Positions 1 through 8,985 of a stretch of DNA of 60,624 bases are shown here, in pieces. The number at the start of each line of letters is the position of its first letter. Within the stretch, counting starts at the first letter, position 1. The position numbers and the translations under genes were made by a program. Below the pieces are notes generated by a model. That model had not been told where the DNA came from and did not search any database. It saw only the letters and a program-made list of their open reading frames with translations. The stretch lies in NCBI GenBank assembly GCA_018435665.1, contig JAHDND010000087.1, positions 1 through 60,624 on the forward strand, given 5' to 3'. Source of the DNA: Candidatus Thiosymbion sp. GTDB lineage: Bacteria; Pseudomonadota; Gammaproteobacteria; Chromatiales; Chromatiaceae.

Positions 1-315
1 CTGGCGTTCCGCCTGGCGCTGGGTGTTCTTGACCTCCCGGGCCTTATCCTGCTCCGCCCGAACTCGGATCTTCTCCCGCTCCCGGGAAAAACTCGCCTGC
101 ACCTTGGCCAGGGCCTCCTTGCGCGCCCCATCGGCAATGGCGTTGAACCAGAGGGCGGTCATGGCCGCCAAGGTGATCCCCAAGGCAGCGAACAGGGGCC
201 AGGTCTGGGTCAGGTCGGTCCGCAGGGCCGTGTAGACCAGCAGGCCGGTGGAGCCTTGCAGGAAAACGATTCCGATCAGAAACTTGATGAGACTGGATAT
301 GTGCAGGGTCAGCAT
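1..315 (-). CDS. Membrane protein with coiled-coil tail (partial, runs off left edge)
   Basis: An open frame of 105 codons begins at an ATG and is still open at base 1, so the C-terminus lies outside the window. The N-terminus shows two hydrophobic segments (about residues 5-30 and 41-58) followed by a highly charged Arg/Glu/Lys/Gln-rich stretch that should form a coiled coil on the cytoplasmic side. I do not recognise the family. It is the gene immediately downstream of queC on the same strand, about 107 bases away. The start is chosen because it opens the hydrophobic segment; an overlapping longer frame at 44-322 encodes an implausible Pro/Arg/His-rich peptide and is a shadow. Confidence 0.6.
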   Translation of the reverse strand, partial: MLTLHISSLIKFLIGIVFLQGSTGLLVYTALRTDLTQTWPLFAALGITLAAMTALWFNAIADGARKEALAKVQASFSREREKIRVRAEQDKAREVKNTQRQAERQ

Positions 316-422
316 GGGGCAATAAAATTTCAGGAGAGAGAATCAGTACGCGGCAGGAGGATCAGAGCCTTATGCCAGGTCGAGGGATTAGCAAACGAAA
401 ACAGTGCCAAGGAGGGCATCCT

Positions 423-1127
423 TTAGGAACCCTCCGCACCGCCATGACGCATCAGCAGGGGGTCGACCATACCCGCCTCACTAAAGCCTCTCGCGCGCAA
501 CTGGCAGGAATCACACTGCCCGCAAGGCCGGCCCTTCGGGCCAGGATCGTAGCAACTGCTGGTGAGACCATAGTCGACCCCCATGGCAATGCCACGTTGG
601 ATGATCTGGGCCTTGGTGAGTTCGATCAGGGGGGCATGGATCTTCAACCGCTGGCGGCCCTCGACCCCGGCCACGGTGGCGAGGTTGGCCAGTCCCTCGA
701 AGGCGGCGATGTACTCGGGCCGGCAGTCAGGATAGCCGGAGTAGTCCAGGGCATTGACGCCAATGAAGATATCGCTTGAGCCCAGTACCTCCGTCCAGGC
801 TAGGCCGAAGGACAGGAAAACGGTATTGCGCGCCGGGACATAGGTAATCGGGATCTCCTCCGCCAGATGCTCTGGGGGACGGCCCTTGGGCACTGGAATG
901 TCCGCCGTCAGGGCGGAGCCGCCAAAGCGGCGCAGATCGATATCCACGATGACATGTTCGGCGACGCCCAGGGCCAGGGCCACCCGCTGGGCGGCCTCCA
1001 GTTCCACGGCATGACGCTGGCCATAGCGAAAGGACAGGGCGTAGGGCGTGAAGCCCTCCGCCTTGGCGATGGCCAGGGTGGTGGTAGAATCCAATCCGCC
1101 GCTCAGCAGGACCACGGCCTTAGTCAT
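423..1127 (-). CDS. queC: 7-cyano-7-deazaguanine synthase QueC
   Basis: QueC converts 7-carboxy-7-deazaguanine to preQ0 using ATP and ammonia, in the cytosolic queuosine pathway. The 234-residue protein carries the ATP-pyrophosphatase loop SGGLDS at residues 9-14 and, near the C-terminus, the zinc-binding cysteine cluster ([17 protein letters not shown]) typical of the family. The ATG at 1127 is preferred over an in-frame TTG two codons upstream because AAGGAGG sits 6 bases before it. No other queuosine gene is in the window. Confidence 0.95.
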   Translation of the reverse strand: MTKAVVLLSGGLDSTTTLAIAKAEGFTPYALSFRYGQRHAVELEAAQRVALALGVAEHVIVDIDLRRFGGSALTADIPVPKGRPPEHLAEEIPITYVPARNTVFLSFGLAWTEVLGSSDIFIGVNALDYSGYPDCRPEYIAAFEGLANLATVAGVEGRQRLKIHAPLIELTKAQIIQRGIAMGVDYGLTSSCYDPGPKGRPCGQCDSCQLRARGFSEAGMVDPLLMRHGGAEGS

Positions 1128-1237
1128 CTTCAACCTCCTTCGTGTTCACGGCTGGCAAGGGGCTCTGTCCCCCCTGCGGGTGATGGAGCGGTCAGGCAGA
1201 CGGAGTCTCTGATACATTTCGTTTTCGGAACTCATAC

Positions 1238-1303
1238 ACATCGCATCTTAGTTTTCGGCCTCGATGGGGAGGGTCGGAAAAACCGAAAATCGATGTGCGA
1301 TGT
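1238..1303. repeat. Palindromic dispersed repeat, copy A (compact form)
   Basis: An imperfect 66-bp palindrome. The outer 8 bases ACATCGCA pair with TGCGATGT, and after a mismatched stretch TTTTCGG pairs with CCGAAAA; the centre contains GGGAGGGTCGG. It shares its arms with the longer element at 32705-32857 and the single arm at 46869-46911. Another short fragment (GTTTTCGGAA at 1221) lies just left of it. It occupies the gap between queC and the lipoprotein gene. Confidence 0.7.
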
Positions 1304-1354
1304 CTGAACTATTCAGGCACATCATCCGATCATCGCCAGGATTCAAGTATACCC

Positions 1355-1714
1355 ATGAAGACCCTCATCACTCCCGGAAACCTGGTCCTGCTGTCACTGG
1401 TGGGGGCAGCCCTGGCTGGATGCGCCACCAAGGTAGGGACCCCGGGCGGGGAGGTAACCTGCTACTCCTCCCGGTGCGTCGAGGAGATGCGCGCCTGGAG
1501 CCAACAGGCCTACCGCCAGCGGCAATACGAGGAGGAGCAGGCCCGCCGCGCAAGCGCCAAGACCCCGGCGCCCCCCGTCCGGGCGAAGCCCGCTCCCGCT
1601 CCCGCCCCGGTCAAGGCCCCGCCCGCACGACAAACGCCCCAGCAAGTGCCCTGCCCCGCGGGCATGATCCCCAACGGACCCCCTGAATATGGCTGCATCT
1701 ACCCCCGTCGCTAA
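1355..1714 (+). CDS. Small Pro/Ala-rich lipoprotein
   Basis: A 119-residue predicted lipoprotein. The N-terminus has Lys-2, a hydrophobic h-region and the lipobox LAGC with Cys-23, so processing by signal peptidase II and lipid anchoring are expected. The middle (residues about 65-95) is rich in Ala, Pro and Lys, and the C-terminus has two further cysteines (VPCPAGM, YGCIY). No family is recognised. The start is the ATG that opens the signal peptide; the frame extends 20 codons upstream without signal-like features. The 3' end lies just upstream of the next gene. Confidence 0.75.
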   Translation: MKTLITPGNLVLLSLVGAALAGCATKVGTPGGEVTCYSSRCVEEMRAWSQQAYRQRQYEEEQARRASAKTPAPPVRAKPAPAPAPVKAPPARQTPQQVPCPAGMIPNGPPEYGCIYPRR

Positions 1715-1736
1715 CCCGATTGCCCAGGAGATTAGT

Positions 1737-3302
1737 GTGACACCACCTCTGGGCGCGATTCAGGCCAGGTCCGGCCTGGAAGAGGCCGGGCCAAGCGACC
1801 CCCCTTCCGCCCTGGGTGACCTTGCCACCTCCCCGCCGACCGGACCCTTGTCCGGGGACCCCCGACTGCGGCTCGTCTTTGGGGCCAGCGGCTATATCGG
1901 CACCTACCTGGTGCCGCATCTGCTCGACGCCGGGGCGCGGGTGCGGGTCTCCTCCCGCCAACCCAAGGCCCTGGCGGCGCGGGGCTGGCCAGGGGTGGAG
2001 ATCGTCGGCGCGGACGCCCTGGACCCGGCGACCCTGCCGGCGGCCCTGGCGGGGGTCAGTATCGCCTACTACCTGGTGCATTCCATGGCGGCGGGCAAGG
2101 CCTTTGGCCGCCTGGACCTGGAGGCGGCGGCCAATTTCGCCCGGGCGGCGGCCGCGGCGGGGGTGGAGCGGATCTGCTACCTAGGTGGCCTGGTGCCGGA
2201 GGACGCGGAAAGCGAGCATATCGTCTCCCGCCGGGACACCGGGGACGTGCTGCGTCAGGGGCCGGTGCCCGTCACCGAGATCCGCGCCGGCATCATCGTC
2301 GGCCCGGGATCGGCGGCCTTCGAGGTGATGCGCGACCTGGTCTACCACCTGCCGGTGATGGTCACCCCGCGCTGGGTCACCGCCAAATCCCCCCCCATCG
2401 CCCTCGACAACCTGCTGGAATACCTGACCATCGCCCCCGGCCTACCGGAGACCGCCAACACCATCCTCGACGCCGCCGGCCCCGAGATCCTGACCTACGC
2501 CGGGATGATGCGCATCCTCGCCGAGGCGGCGGGCCGACGACCGCCCCGCATCATCGCCCTGCCGGTCCTGACGCCCAAGTTCTCCGCCTACTGGTTGCGC
2601 TTCGTCACCGCCGTGCCGACCAACATCGCCCGGGCCCTGATCGAGGGCCTCAAGCACGACTTCTATGCCCATCCCCAGGAACTGCGGCGGCTGGTCCCCC
2701 AGCATCTGCTGAACTTCCGGGAAGCCGTCGCGGCCGCCTTCGCCGCGGAACGAGAACAACAGGTCCTGGCCCGCTGGACCGAGGGAGCCTTCAACATGCG
2801 CCAGGGTCGCATCGACTACGCCTATTACGCCAAGCGCGCCGGTGGCAGCGCCATTGCCCAGGCCGCCCCCGCCGATGTCTGGGCGGTGGTGGCGGCCATC
2901 GGCGGGGATAACCGTTACTACTACCTGAACAGCCTCTGGTCCATCCGCGAGACCCTCGACTGGCTGGTCGGCGGCCGCGGCCTGGCGCGGGGCCGCCGCC
3001 ACCCGACCGAGGTCCGGGTGGGTGACCGCATCGACTCCTGGGAGGTGGTCGGGGTGGAGCCCGAGCGGCGCCTGACCATGATCTTCGGCATGCGCGCCCC
3101 GGGGGCGGGCATCCTGGAGTTCGAACTGGAGCCCCTCGACGCGGGTCGCACCCAGCTCACGGCCACTGCTTACTGGCACCCCGCCGGCGTCTGGGGGCTG
3201 ATGTACTGGCTCTCCATGGAGCCCTTCCATCAGGTGATCTTCTCCGGCCTGACCCGGGAGATCTGCCGGCGGGCGGAGGGGCGCGGTCAGGAATTGACTT
3301 GA
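1737..3302 (+). CDS. NAD(P)-binding epimerase-like protein with C-terminal DUF2867 domain
   Basis: The first half is an atypical SDR / NmrA-like Rossmann domain: LVFGASGYIGTYL is the dinucleotide-binding glycine motif, and YYLVHSM follows further on. The second half (from about residue 335) resembles the DUF2867 domain that is often fused to such reductases. Its substrate is unknown. The GTG at 1737 is preferred because AGGAG lies 6 bases upstream; an ATG at 1689 in the same frame has no ribosome site and would overlap the lipoprotein gene. The 3' end overlaps the convergent RND gene by 16 bases. Confidence 0.8.
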   Translation: MTPPLGAIQARSGLEEAGPSDPPSALGDLATSPPTGPLSGDPRLRLVFGASGYIGTYLVPHLLDAGARVRVSSRQPKALAARGWPGVEIVGADALDPATLPAALAGVSIAYYLVHSMAAGKAFGRLDLEAAANFARAAAAAGVERICYLGGLVPEDAESEHIVSRRDTGDVLRQGPVPVTEIRAGIIVGPGSAAFEVMRDLVYHLPVMVTPRWVTAKSPPIALDNLLEYLTIAPGLPETANTILDAAGPEILTYAGMMRILAEAAGRRPPRIIALPVLTPKFSAYWLRFVTAVPTNIARALIEGLKHDFYAHPQELRRLVPQHLLNFREAVAAAFAAEREQQVLARWTEGAFNMRQGRIDYAYYAKRAGGSAIAQAAPADVWAVVAAIGGDNRYYYLNSLWSIRETLDWLVGGRGLARGRRHPTEVRVGDRIDSWEVVGVEPERRLTMIFGMRAPGAGILEFELEPLDAGRTQLTATAYWHPAGVWGLMYWLSMEPFHQVIFSGLTREICRRAEGRGQELT

Positions 3303-6300
3303 GGCGGGACTGAGGGCTCTCCCCCAGGCGCCTTCTCTCCCCCCGACGCCTTCCGGCCCCCCGGCACCAGCCGTTTCAAGAGCCCCTTCAGGTCATCGAC
3401 GTAGGTAAAGACCACCGGGATCACCAGCAGGCTGAGGAAGGTGCTGGTGATCAGCCCGCCGATGACGACGATGGCCATGGGGGCGCGGAAGCTGGGCTCG
3501 GCCCCCAGCCCCAGGGCCACCGGCAGCATGCCGGCGCCCATGGCGATGGTGGTCATGACGATGGGGCGGGCGCGCTTGCGGCAGGCGTCGAGGATGGCGT
3601 CGCGGCGCGGCAGGCCCCGCTCGCGGCGGGCGACAATGGCGTACTCCACCAGGAGGATGGAGTTCTTGGTGACGATGCCCATCAGCATGAGGATGCCGAT
3701 GATCGAGGACATGGAGAAGCTGTTCTTGGTCAGCAGCAAGGCGAGGAAGGCCCCCCCCAGGGACAGGGGCAGGGCGGCGAGGATGGTGAAGGGCTGCAAG
3801 AAGTCGTGGAACAACAGCACCAGGACCGCGTAGATGCAGAGGACGCCGATGAGCATGGCGGTGCCGAATGAGCTGAAGAGCTCCACCATGCGCTGGGCGT
3901 CGCCCTGCTCGACCCGGCTCACCGTCGGCGGCAGATTCTTGAGGGCCGGCAGGGCATTGGCCTCCGCCAGCACGGCGCCCAGGTCGCGACCCGCCAGCTC
4001 CACGTCGATGTTGACGTTTTGCATCCGGTCCACCCGCTCGATCTGCGCCGGGCCGCTGCCGAGGCGGATGTCGGCCACGGCGGCGAGGGGGACCGAGCCG
4101 ACCTTGGCCGGGACCCGCAACTGGGCGATGGCGTCCAGGTCGGTGCGCAGGGCCCGTTCCAGGCGCACGCGGATCGGGATCTGGCGCTGGGGCAGGTTGA
4201 GCTTGGGCAGATTGACCTTGAAGTCGCCAAAGGTCGCCACCCGGACCGCCCCCGCCAGGGCGGCGGTGGTCACCCCCAGGTCGGCGGCGCGGGCGAAGTC
4301 CGGGCGGATCTGGATCTCGGGACGCTGGAGGCTGGCCCCGGAGGTGACATTGCCCACCCCGCGCAGGGTGCGCAGATCCCGCTCCACCGCCTTGGCGGCG
4401 GTGGCCAGGGCGATGGGGTCGTCGCTGGCCAAGGAGATCTGGAGCTTCTCGCCGGATTGATTGGCCCCCACCGCCACCCGCACCCCGGGCAGGGCCTTGA
4501 GCCGCTCACGGATGTCCCGCTCCACCTCGGCCTGGGTGCGATCGCGGTCGTGGCGGTGCTTCAGCCGCAGGGTCAGGTTGGCGAGGCGCACGTCCTTGGC
4601 CGCCCCCATGGCCAGGGGCCCCATGCCGGCCGTGCTGCCGACGGCGGTGAAGATGCCCAGGATCTCGTCCACGGGGGCCAGCAGGGCCCGGGCCCATTCG
4701 GCGGCGAGACGCGTATCCTCCAGGGCGCTCCCCGGGGGCAGTTCCAGCTTGATGGTCGTCAGCCCGCGGTCGGCGGCGGGGACGAAGGCCTTGGGCAACA
4801 GGGGGACCAGCAGCAGGGAGCCGGCGAAAAAGAGGGCGGCGGCGAGGGCGGTGCTCTTGCGATGCCGCAGGCACCAGTCGGCGGCGGCCAGATAACGGCG
4901 CATCACCCCGCTCTCCACCTCGGACTCGGGGTGGGCCTTGAGCCAGTGGGCCGCCATCATCGGGGTCAACAGGCGCGCCACCATCAGGGAGGCGAGGACC
5001 GCCACGGCGGCGGTGATGCCGAACTGGACGAAGAACTTGCCCGGCACCCCACCCATGAAGGCCGTGGGGAGAAAGACCGCCACCAGGGTCAGGCTGGTGG
5101 CGATGACCGCCAGGCCGATCTCGTCCGCCGCTTCCCGGGCGGCCTCCAGGGGCGGCTTGCCCATGCGCAAGTGACGGACGATATTCTCGATCTCGACGAT
5201 GGCGTCATCCACCAGGATACCGACCACCAGCGCCAGGGCCAGCAGGGTGAGGACGTTGAGGCTGAACCCGAACCAGAGCATGAAGCCAAAGGTCGGGATG
5301 ATGGACAGGGGCAGGGCCAGGGCGGAGATGAGGGTGGCCCGCCAGTCGCGCAGGAACCACCAGACCACCAGGATGGCCAGCACCGCCCCCTCGTAGAGGA
5401 GTTCCATGGAGCCCTGGTAGTTGTCCGTGACCGGATCGACGCTGTTGAAGGCCTCGCGGATTTGGACCTGGGGATGCAGGGTCATGAGGCGCCGCACCGC
5501 CGCCTGCACCGCCTGGGCCACCGCCACCTCGCTGGCGCCCTTGATGCGCGTCACCTCGAAGGCGACCACCGGGTTCTCGTCCAGGAAGGCCAGGGAGCCG
5601 CGCTCGGCATAGGCATCGCTGACCGTGCCCAGGTCCCGCAGTCGGGCCCAGCGCCCGTCGGCCAGGGGAATGACCAGGTCGCCGATCTCGGCGACGCTGC
5701 CCAGGGCCCCCAGACTGCGTACCGACTGGACGGCGCCGCCGATGTCGCCACGCCCCCCGGAGGCATCCTGCTGGACGCGCTTGAGCTGGGCGGAGACGGC
5801 CTCCGCCGTCACCCCAAGGGCCTGCATGCGGCCACTGTCCAGGTCGACATGGACCTCCCGGTCCACGCCACCGAGACGGGAGACCTGCCCCACCCCCTTG
5901 ACGGCCAGCAGGGCCTTGGCCACCTCGTTGTCGACGAACCAGGACAGGTCCTGCTCGTCCATGCCGGTCGCGGCCACCGTGTAGGTGACGATGGGCGAGC
6001 CCGAGGTGGTGACCTTGGAGACCACCGGGTCGGTGAGGTCCTGGGGCAGATCGGCGCGCACGCTGTCCACGGCGTTGCGCACCTCGTTGAGGGCCACCTC
6101 CACGTCCTTGTCGATCTGAAACTCGACGCGAATGGTCGCGCTGCCATCCCCCAGGCTGGTGCGGATGTGCTCGATGCCCCCCAGGGTGGCGATCTTGTCC
6201 TCGATCTTGCGCGCCACCTCGGTCTCGAGTTGGCTGGGGTCCGCCCCCTCCAGGCTGGCGGCGACGGTGATGGTGGGGAGTTCCACATCCGGGAAGTTCT

Positions 6301-6403
6301 GGATGCCCAGGGCGCGAAAGGCCATGAGGCCAAGGATGGTCAGCAGGGCGAAGACCAGGATGGCCGGGACCGGGTGGCGAATGGACCAGGCGGAAACGTT
6401 CAT
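3287..6403 (-). CDS. RND efflux pump inner-membrane permease (AcrB/MexB-like)
   Basis: A 1038-residue proton-driven transporter that would export hydrophobic or toxic compounds through a tripartite envelope complex. It has the standard layout: TM1 at the N-terminus (HPVPAILVFALLTILG), a large periplasmic loop, TM4 with the proton-relay pair in GILVDDAIVEIENI, a second periplasmic loop, and a C-terminal TM bundle (FSMSSIIGILMLMGIVTKNS). Full length suggests a working pump. Its ATG overlaps the stop of the upstream membrane-fusion gene by 4 bases, so the two are translationally coupled. No outer-membrane factor is adjacent. The substrate cannot be told from sequence. Confidence 0.93.
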   Translation of the reverse strand: MNVSAWSIRHPVPAILVFALLTILGLMAFRALGIQNFPDVELPTITVAASLEGADPSQLETEVARKIEDKIATLGGIEHIRTSLGDGSATIRVEFQIDKDVEVALNEVRNAVDSVRADLPQDLTDPVVSKVTTSGSPIVTYTVAATGMDEQDLSWFVDNEVAKALLAVKGVGQVSRLGGVDREVHVDLDSGRMQALGVTAEAVSAQLKRVQQDASGGRGDIGGAVQSVRSLGALGSVAEIGDLVIPLADGRWARLRDLGTVSDAYAERGSLAFLDENPVVAFEVTRIKGASEVAVAQAVQAAVRRLMTLHPQVQIREAFNSVDPVTDNYQGSMELLYEGAVLAILVVWWFLRDWRATLISALALPLSIIPTFGFMLWFGFSLNVLTLLALALVVGILVDDAIVEIENIVRHLRMGKPPLEAAREAADEIGLAVIATSLTLVAVFLPTAFMGGVPGKFFVQFGITAAVAVLASLMVARLLTPMMAAHWLKAHPESEVESGVMRRYLAAADWCLRHRKSTALAAALFFAGSLLLVPLLPKAFVPAADRGLTTIKLELPPGSALEDTRLAAEWARALLAPVDEILGIFTAVGSTAGMGPLAMGAAKDVRLANLTLRLKHRHDRDRTQAEVERDIRERLKALPGVRVAVGANQSGEKLQISLASDDPIALATAAKAVERDLRTLRGVGNVTSGASLQRPEIQIRPDFARAADLGVTTAALAGAVRVATFGDFKVNLPKLNLPQRQIPIRVRLERALRTDLDAIAQLRVPAKVGSVPLAAVADIRLGSGPAQIERVDRMQNVNIDVELAGRDLGAVLAEANALPALKNLPPTVSRVEQGDAQRMVELFSSFGTAMLIGVLCIYAVLVLLFHDFLQPFTILAALPLSLGGAFLALLLTKNSFSMSSIIGILMLMGIVTKNSILLVEYAIVARRERGLPRRDAILDACRKRARPIVMTTIAMGAGMLPVALGLGAEPSFRAPMAIVVIGGLITSTFLSLLVIPVVFTYVDDLKGLLKRLVPGGRKASGGEKAPGGEPSVPPQVNS

Positions 6404-7770
6404 GGGCGCGAATCGACCGGTCCTGGGGGTGAAAGGGCGGGTCCAGCGGGCGAAGCGACGGGGCCAGAGGGTGGAGCGACGGATTCTGGCGGTGAAGAGA
6501 CTGAGCCAGGGAGCGGCTCGACCCGCACCAGATCGCCGTCGGTGAGGAAGGCCCCGCCGCTCGCCACCACTTGCGCCTCCGCCTCCAGACCGGAGAGGAT
6601 CTCCACCCGCCCCGCCGCGCGGCGCCCGGTCGTCACCTTGCGTTGCGCCACCCGGTGGTCGGGGAGGACCGCGAAGACGAAGCTGGAGCCATCCCGCAGG
6701 ACCAGGGCGGCCTCGGGCAGGCTCAGGGCGCGGCTGTTGCCGATCAGGATCCGCCCCCGGGCGAACATGCCGGGCCGCGCCGGGCTGCCGGGGGGCAGGT
6801 CGACGTAGACCAGGCCGAAGCGGGTATGGGCATCCAGGGTCGGGGATGGGATCCGGACCTGGCCGGTCACCCGCTCGCCCCCCGGCAACTCGATCCAGGC
6901 CGCCTGCCCCGGCTGGACCCGGGCGAGTTGCTCGGCGGTGACCTCCGCCCGCCACTCGATCCGCCCCTGGCGGACGAGGCGAAACAGCTCGGTCCCCGGT
7001 TGGACGACCATGCCCAGGGTCGCCCCGCGGGCGGCAATGACGCCATCGTCCACCGCCAGCACCCGGGTCTGGCCGAGACGGATACGCTCCTTCTCCAGGG
7101 CCGCCTCCGCCGCCGCCAGGTTGGCCTTGGCCGCCTCCTCGGCCAGCAGATACTGGGTGATCAGCTGCTCGGTCATGGCGCCCTTGTTCTTGACGTTGCG
7201 GGCGCGATCGCCGTTGGCCCGGGCCTCCGCCAGGGCAGCGCGAACCTGGGCCACCTTGGCCTCCTGCTGGGTCAGCTCGGCCTTGACCGTGTCTTCCTCC
7301 AGGCGGGCCAGGACCTGGTCCTTGCGCACCGGGTCACCGACATCCGCCAGGATCTCGACCACTTGCAGGCCTCCGGTCTGCGCGGCGATCACCCCTTCCT
7401 GCCAGGCGAAAAGGCCGCCGCTGGCCTCGATCTCCAGGGGCCAGTCGGCCACTTCCGGGACCACCAGGTTGACGGCCAGGGCCGGACGGGGCGCGGAGCT
7501 GGAGCCAGTGCTGGAGCCAATGCCAGAGGCGGAGCCGGTGCCGGTGCCGCCGGGGCCTGATGAGGGGCCGTCGCCCCGCCCGGCGGCTTGCCCCGCGTCC
7601 TGGCCCTGAGCGGTCTCCTGGCCAGCGCCCCGACCCGTGTCCGGACCAGCCCCCTGGCCACGACCTGACCAGGGGCCGGAACCCAGCCCCGCTCCACCGC
7701 CCACAAGCCAGGCGGCCAGCAGGCCGAGCAGCACCAGGGCGACCAGCGTCAGCCCGATCTTCATCTTCAT
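6400..7770 (-). CDS. RND periplasmic adaptor (membrane-fusion protein, HlyD/AcrA type)
   Basis: A 456-residue periplasmic adaptor that links the pump to an outer-membrane channel. An N-terminal TM anchor (IGLTLVALVLLGLLAAWLVG) is followed by an unusual 70-residue linker made mostly of Gly, Ala, Ser and Gln, then the biotinyl-lipoyl, alpha-helical hairpin (EEDTVKAELTQQEAKVAQVR and onward) and beta-barrel domains. The C-terminus is a degenerate Ser-Pro-Pro-Gly tail of about 35 residues. The ATG at 7770 is supported by GGAGGGG at a good distance; a nearby upstream ATG is too close to it. It begins 28 bases after prfB. Confidence 0.9.
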   Translation of the reverse strand: MKMKIGLTLVALVLLGLLAAWLVGGGAGLGSGPWSGRGQGAGPDTGRGAGQETAQGQDAGQAAGRGDGPSSGPGGTGTGSASGIGSSTGSSSAPRPALAVNLVVPEVADWPLEIEASGGLFAWQEGVIAAQTGGLQVVEILADVGDPVRKDQVLARLEEDTVKAELTQQEAKVAQVRAALAEARANGDRARNVKNKGAMTEQLITQYLLAEEAAKANLAAAEAALEKERIRLGQTRVLAVDDGVIAARGATLGMVVQPGTELFRLVRQGRIEWRAEVTAEQLARVQPGQAAWIELPGGERVTGQVRIPSPTLDAHTRFGLVYVDLPPGSPARPGMFARGRILIGNSRALSLPEAALVLRDGSSFVFAVLPDHRVAQRKVTTGRRAAGRVEILSGLEAEAQVVASGGAFLTDGDLVRVEPLPGSVSSPPESVAPPSGPVASPAGPALSPPGPVDSRP

Positions 7771-7798
7771 GGGCATTCCCCTCCGTTGGCGCCGGGCT

Positions 7799-8897
7799 TC
7801 ACAGCCCGCTCTTGAGACTGGCCTCGATGAAGGGGTCCAGATTGCCATCCAGCACCGACTGGGTGTTGGCGATTTCGAGATTGGTGCGCAGGTCCTTGAT
7901 CCGGGACTGATCAAGGACGTAGGAGCGGATCTGACTGCCCCAGCCGATGTCCGACTTGCTGTCCTCCACCGCCTGCTGACTCTCCCGGCGCTTCTGCATC
8001 TCCAGCTCGTAGAGCTTGGCCTTGAGTTGTTTCATGGCCTGATCCTTGTTCTTGTGCTGGGAACGGTCGTTCTGGCACTGGGTGACGATGCCGGTGGGCA
8101 GGTGGGTCAGGCGCACGGCGGACTCGGTGCGGTTGACGTGCTGGCCGCCGGCGCCGCTGGCGCGGTAGACGTCCACCCGCAGATCGGCGGGGTTGATCTC
8201 GATCGCCACCGAATCGTCGACCTCGGGGGAGACGAAGACGGCGGCAAAGGAGGTGTGGCGGCGGTTGCCGGAGTCGAAGGGTGACTTGCGCACCAGGCGA
8301 TGGACGCCGGTCTCGGTGCGCAGCCAGCCGAAGGCGTAGTCGCCCTCAAAGCGGATGGTGGCGGACTTGATGCCGGCCACCTCCCCGGGGGAGACCTCCA
8401 TGAGCTCGGTCTTGAAGGCGCGGCGCTCGCCCCAGCGCAGATACATGCGCAGCAGCATCTCCGCCCAGTCCTGGGCCTCGGTCCCCCCGGAGCCGGCCTG
8501 AATGTCGAGGAAGGCGTGGTTGGCATCCATGGGGCCGGCGAACATGCGCCGGAACTCCAGGTTGGCCACCTTCGCCTCGTAGTCGCCCAGGTCCTTGGCC
8601 ACGGCGTCCACGGTGCCCTCGTCGTCCTCGTCCACCGCCATGGCCAGCAGGTCGGCGGCATCGGTCAGCCCGGCCTCCAGCTGATCGATGGTCTCCACCA
8701 CCAGCTCCAGGCCCGCCCGTTCCCGGCCCAGGGCCTGGGCACGCTCGGGATCGTTCCAGATCTTGGGGTCCTCCAGCTCCAGACGGACCTCGGTCAGACG
8801 CTCCTGTTTATCCTCGTAGTCAAAGATACCCCCTAAGGGACGCTACGCGGCCCTTGAGGTCGTTGATGGCATTGACGATGGGGTTGATGTCCTGCAT
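7799..8897 (-). CDS. prfB: Peptide chain release factor 2 (programmed +1 frameshift)
   Basis: RF2 releases completed peptides at UGA and UAA. The gene is split: 25 codons from the ATG at 8897 (ending ASLRGYL) run into an in-frame UGA at 8822-8820, and skipping one base joins the 340-codon main frame, for a total of 365 residues, the usual RF2 length. The main frame has the anticodon-like SPF tripeptide (RKSPFDSG) and the catalytic GGQ loop ([10 protein letters not shown]). The common partner lysS is absent downstream; an efflux pump takes its place. Confidence 0.97.
8819..8834 (-). promoter_or_regulatory. prfB: prfB +1 recoding site
   Basis: On the minus strand the sequence AGGGGGTATCTTTGAC holds a Shine-Dalgarno-like AGGGGG, a three-base spacer, the slippery CUU codon, the in-frame UGA and a following C. 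This is the arrangement known from E. coli, in which RF2 autoregulates: low RF2 lets ribosomes pause and slip. Confidence 0.97.
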
Positions 8898-8985
8898 GTG
8901 CGGCTCCGCTGGCGGAAAGCCGCCCATGTTAGCCCAGCGGTCCGGGTTGCGGAAGGTGCGCAAGCAAGTGGCGATACCGGGTCTA

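Noticed and set aside
4019..6808. 929-codon plus-strand open frame opposite the RND permease gene
   Set aside because: It is antisense to a full-length AcrB-like gene; the peptide is Gly/Asp/His/Gln-rich low complexity with no domain, a typical mirror frame in GC-rich coding DNA.
6400..7914. Extending the adaptor gene upstream into prfB
   Set aside because: The added residues are prfB sequence in the wrong frame, and a good ribosome site and TM start fix the ATG at 7770.
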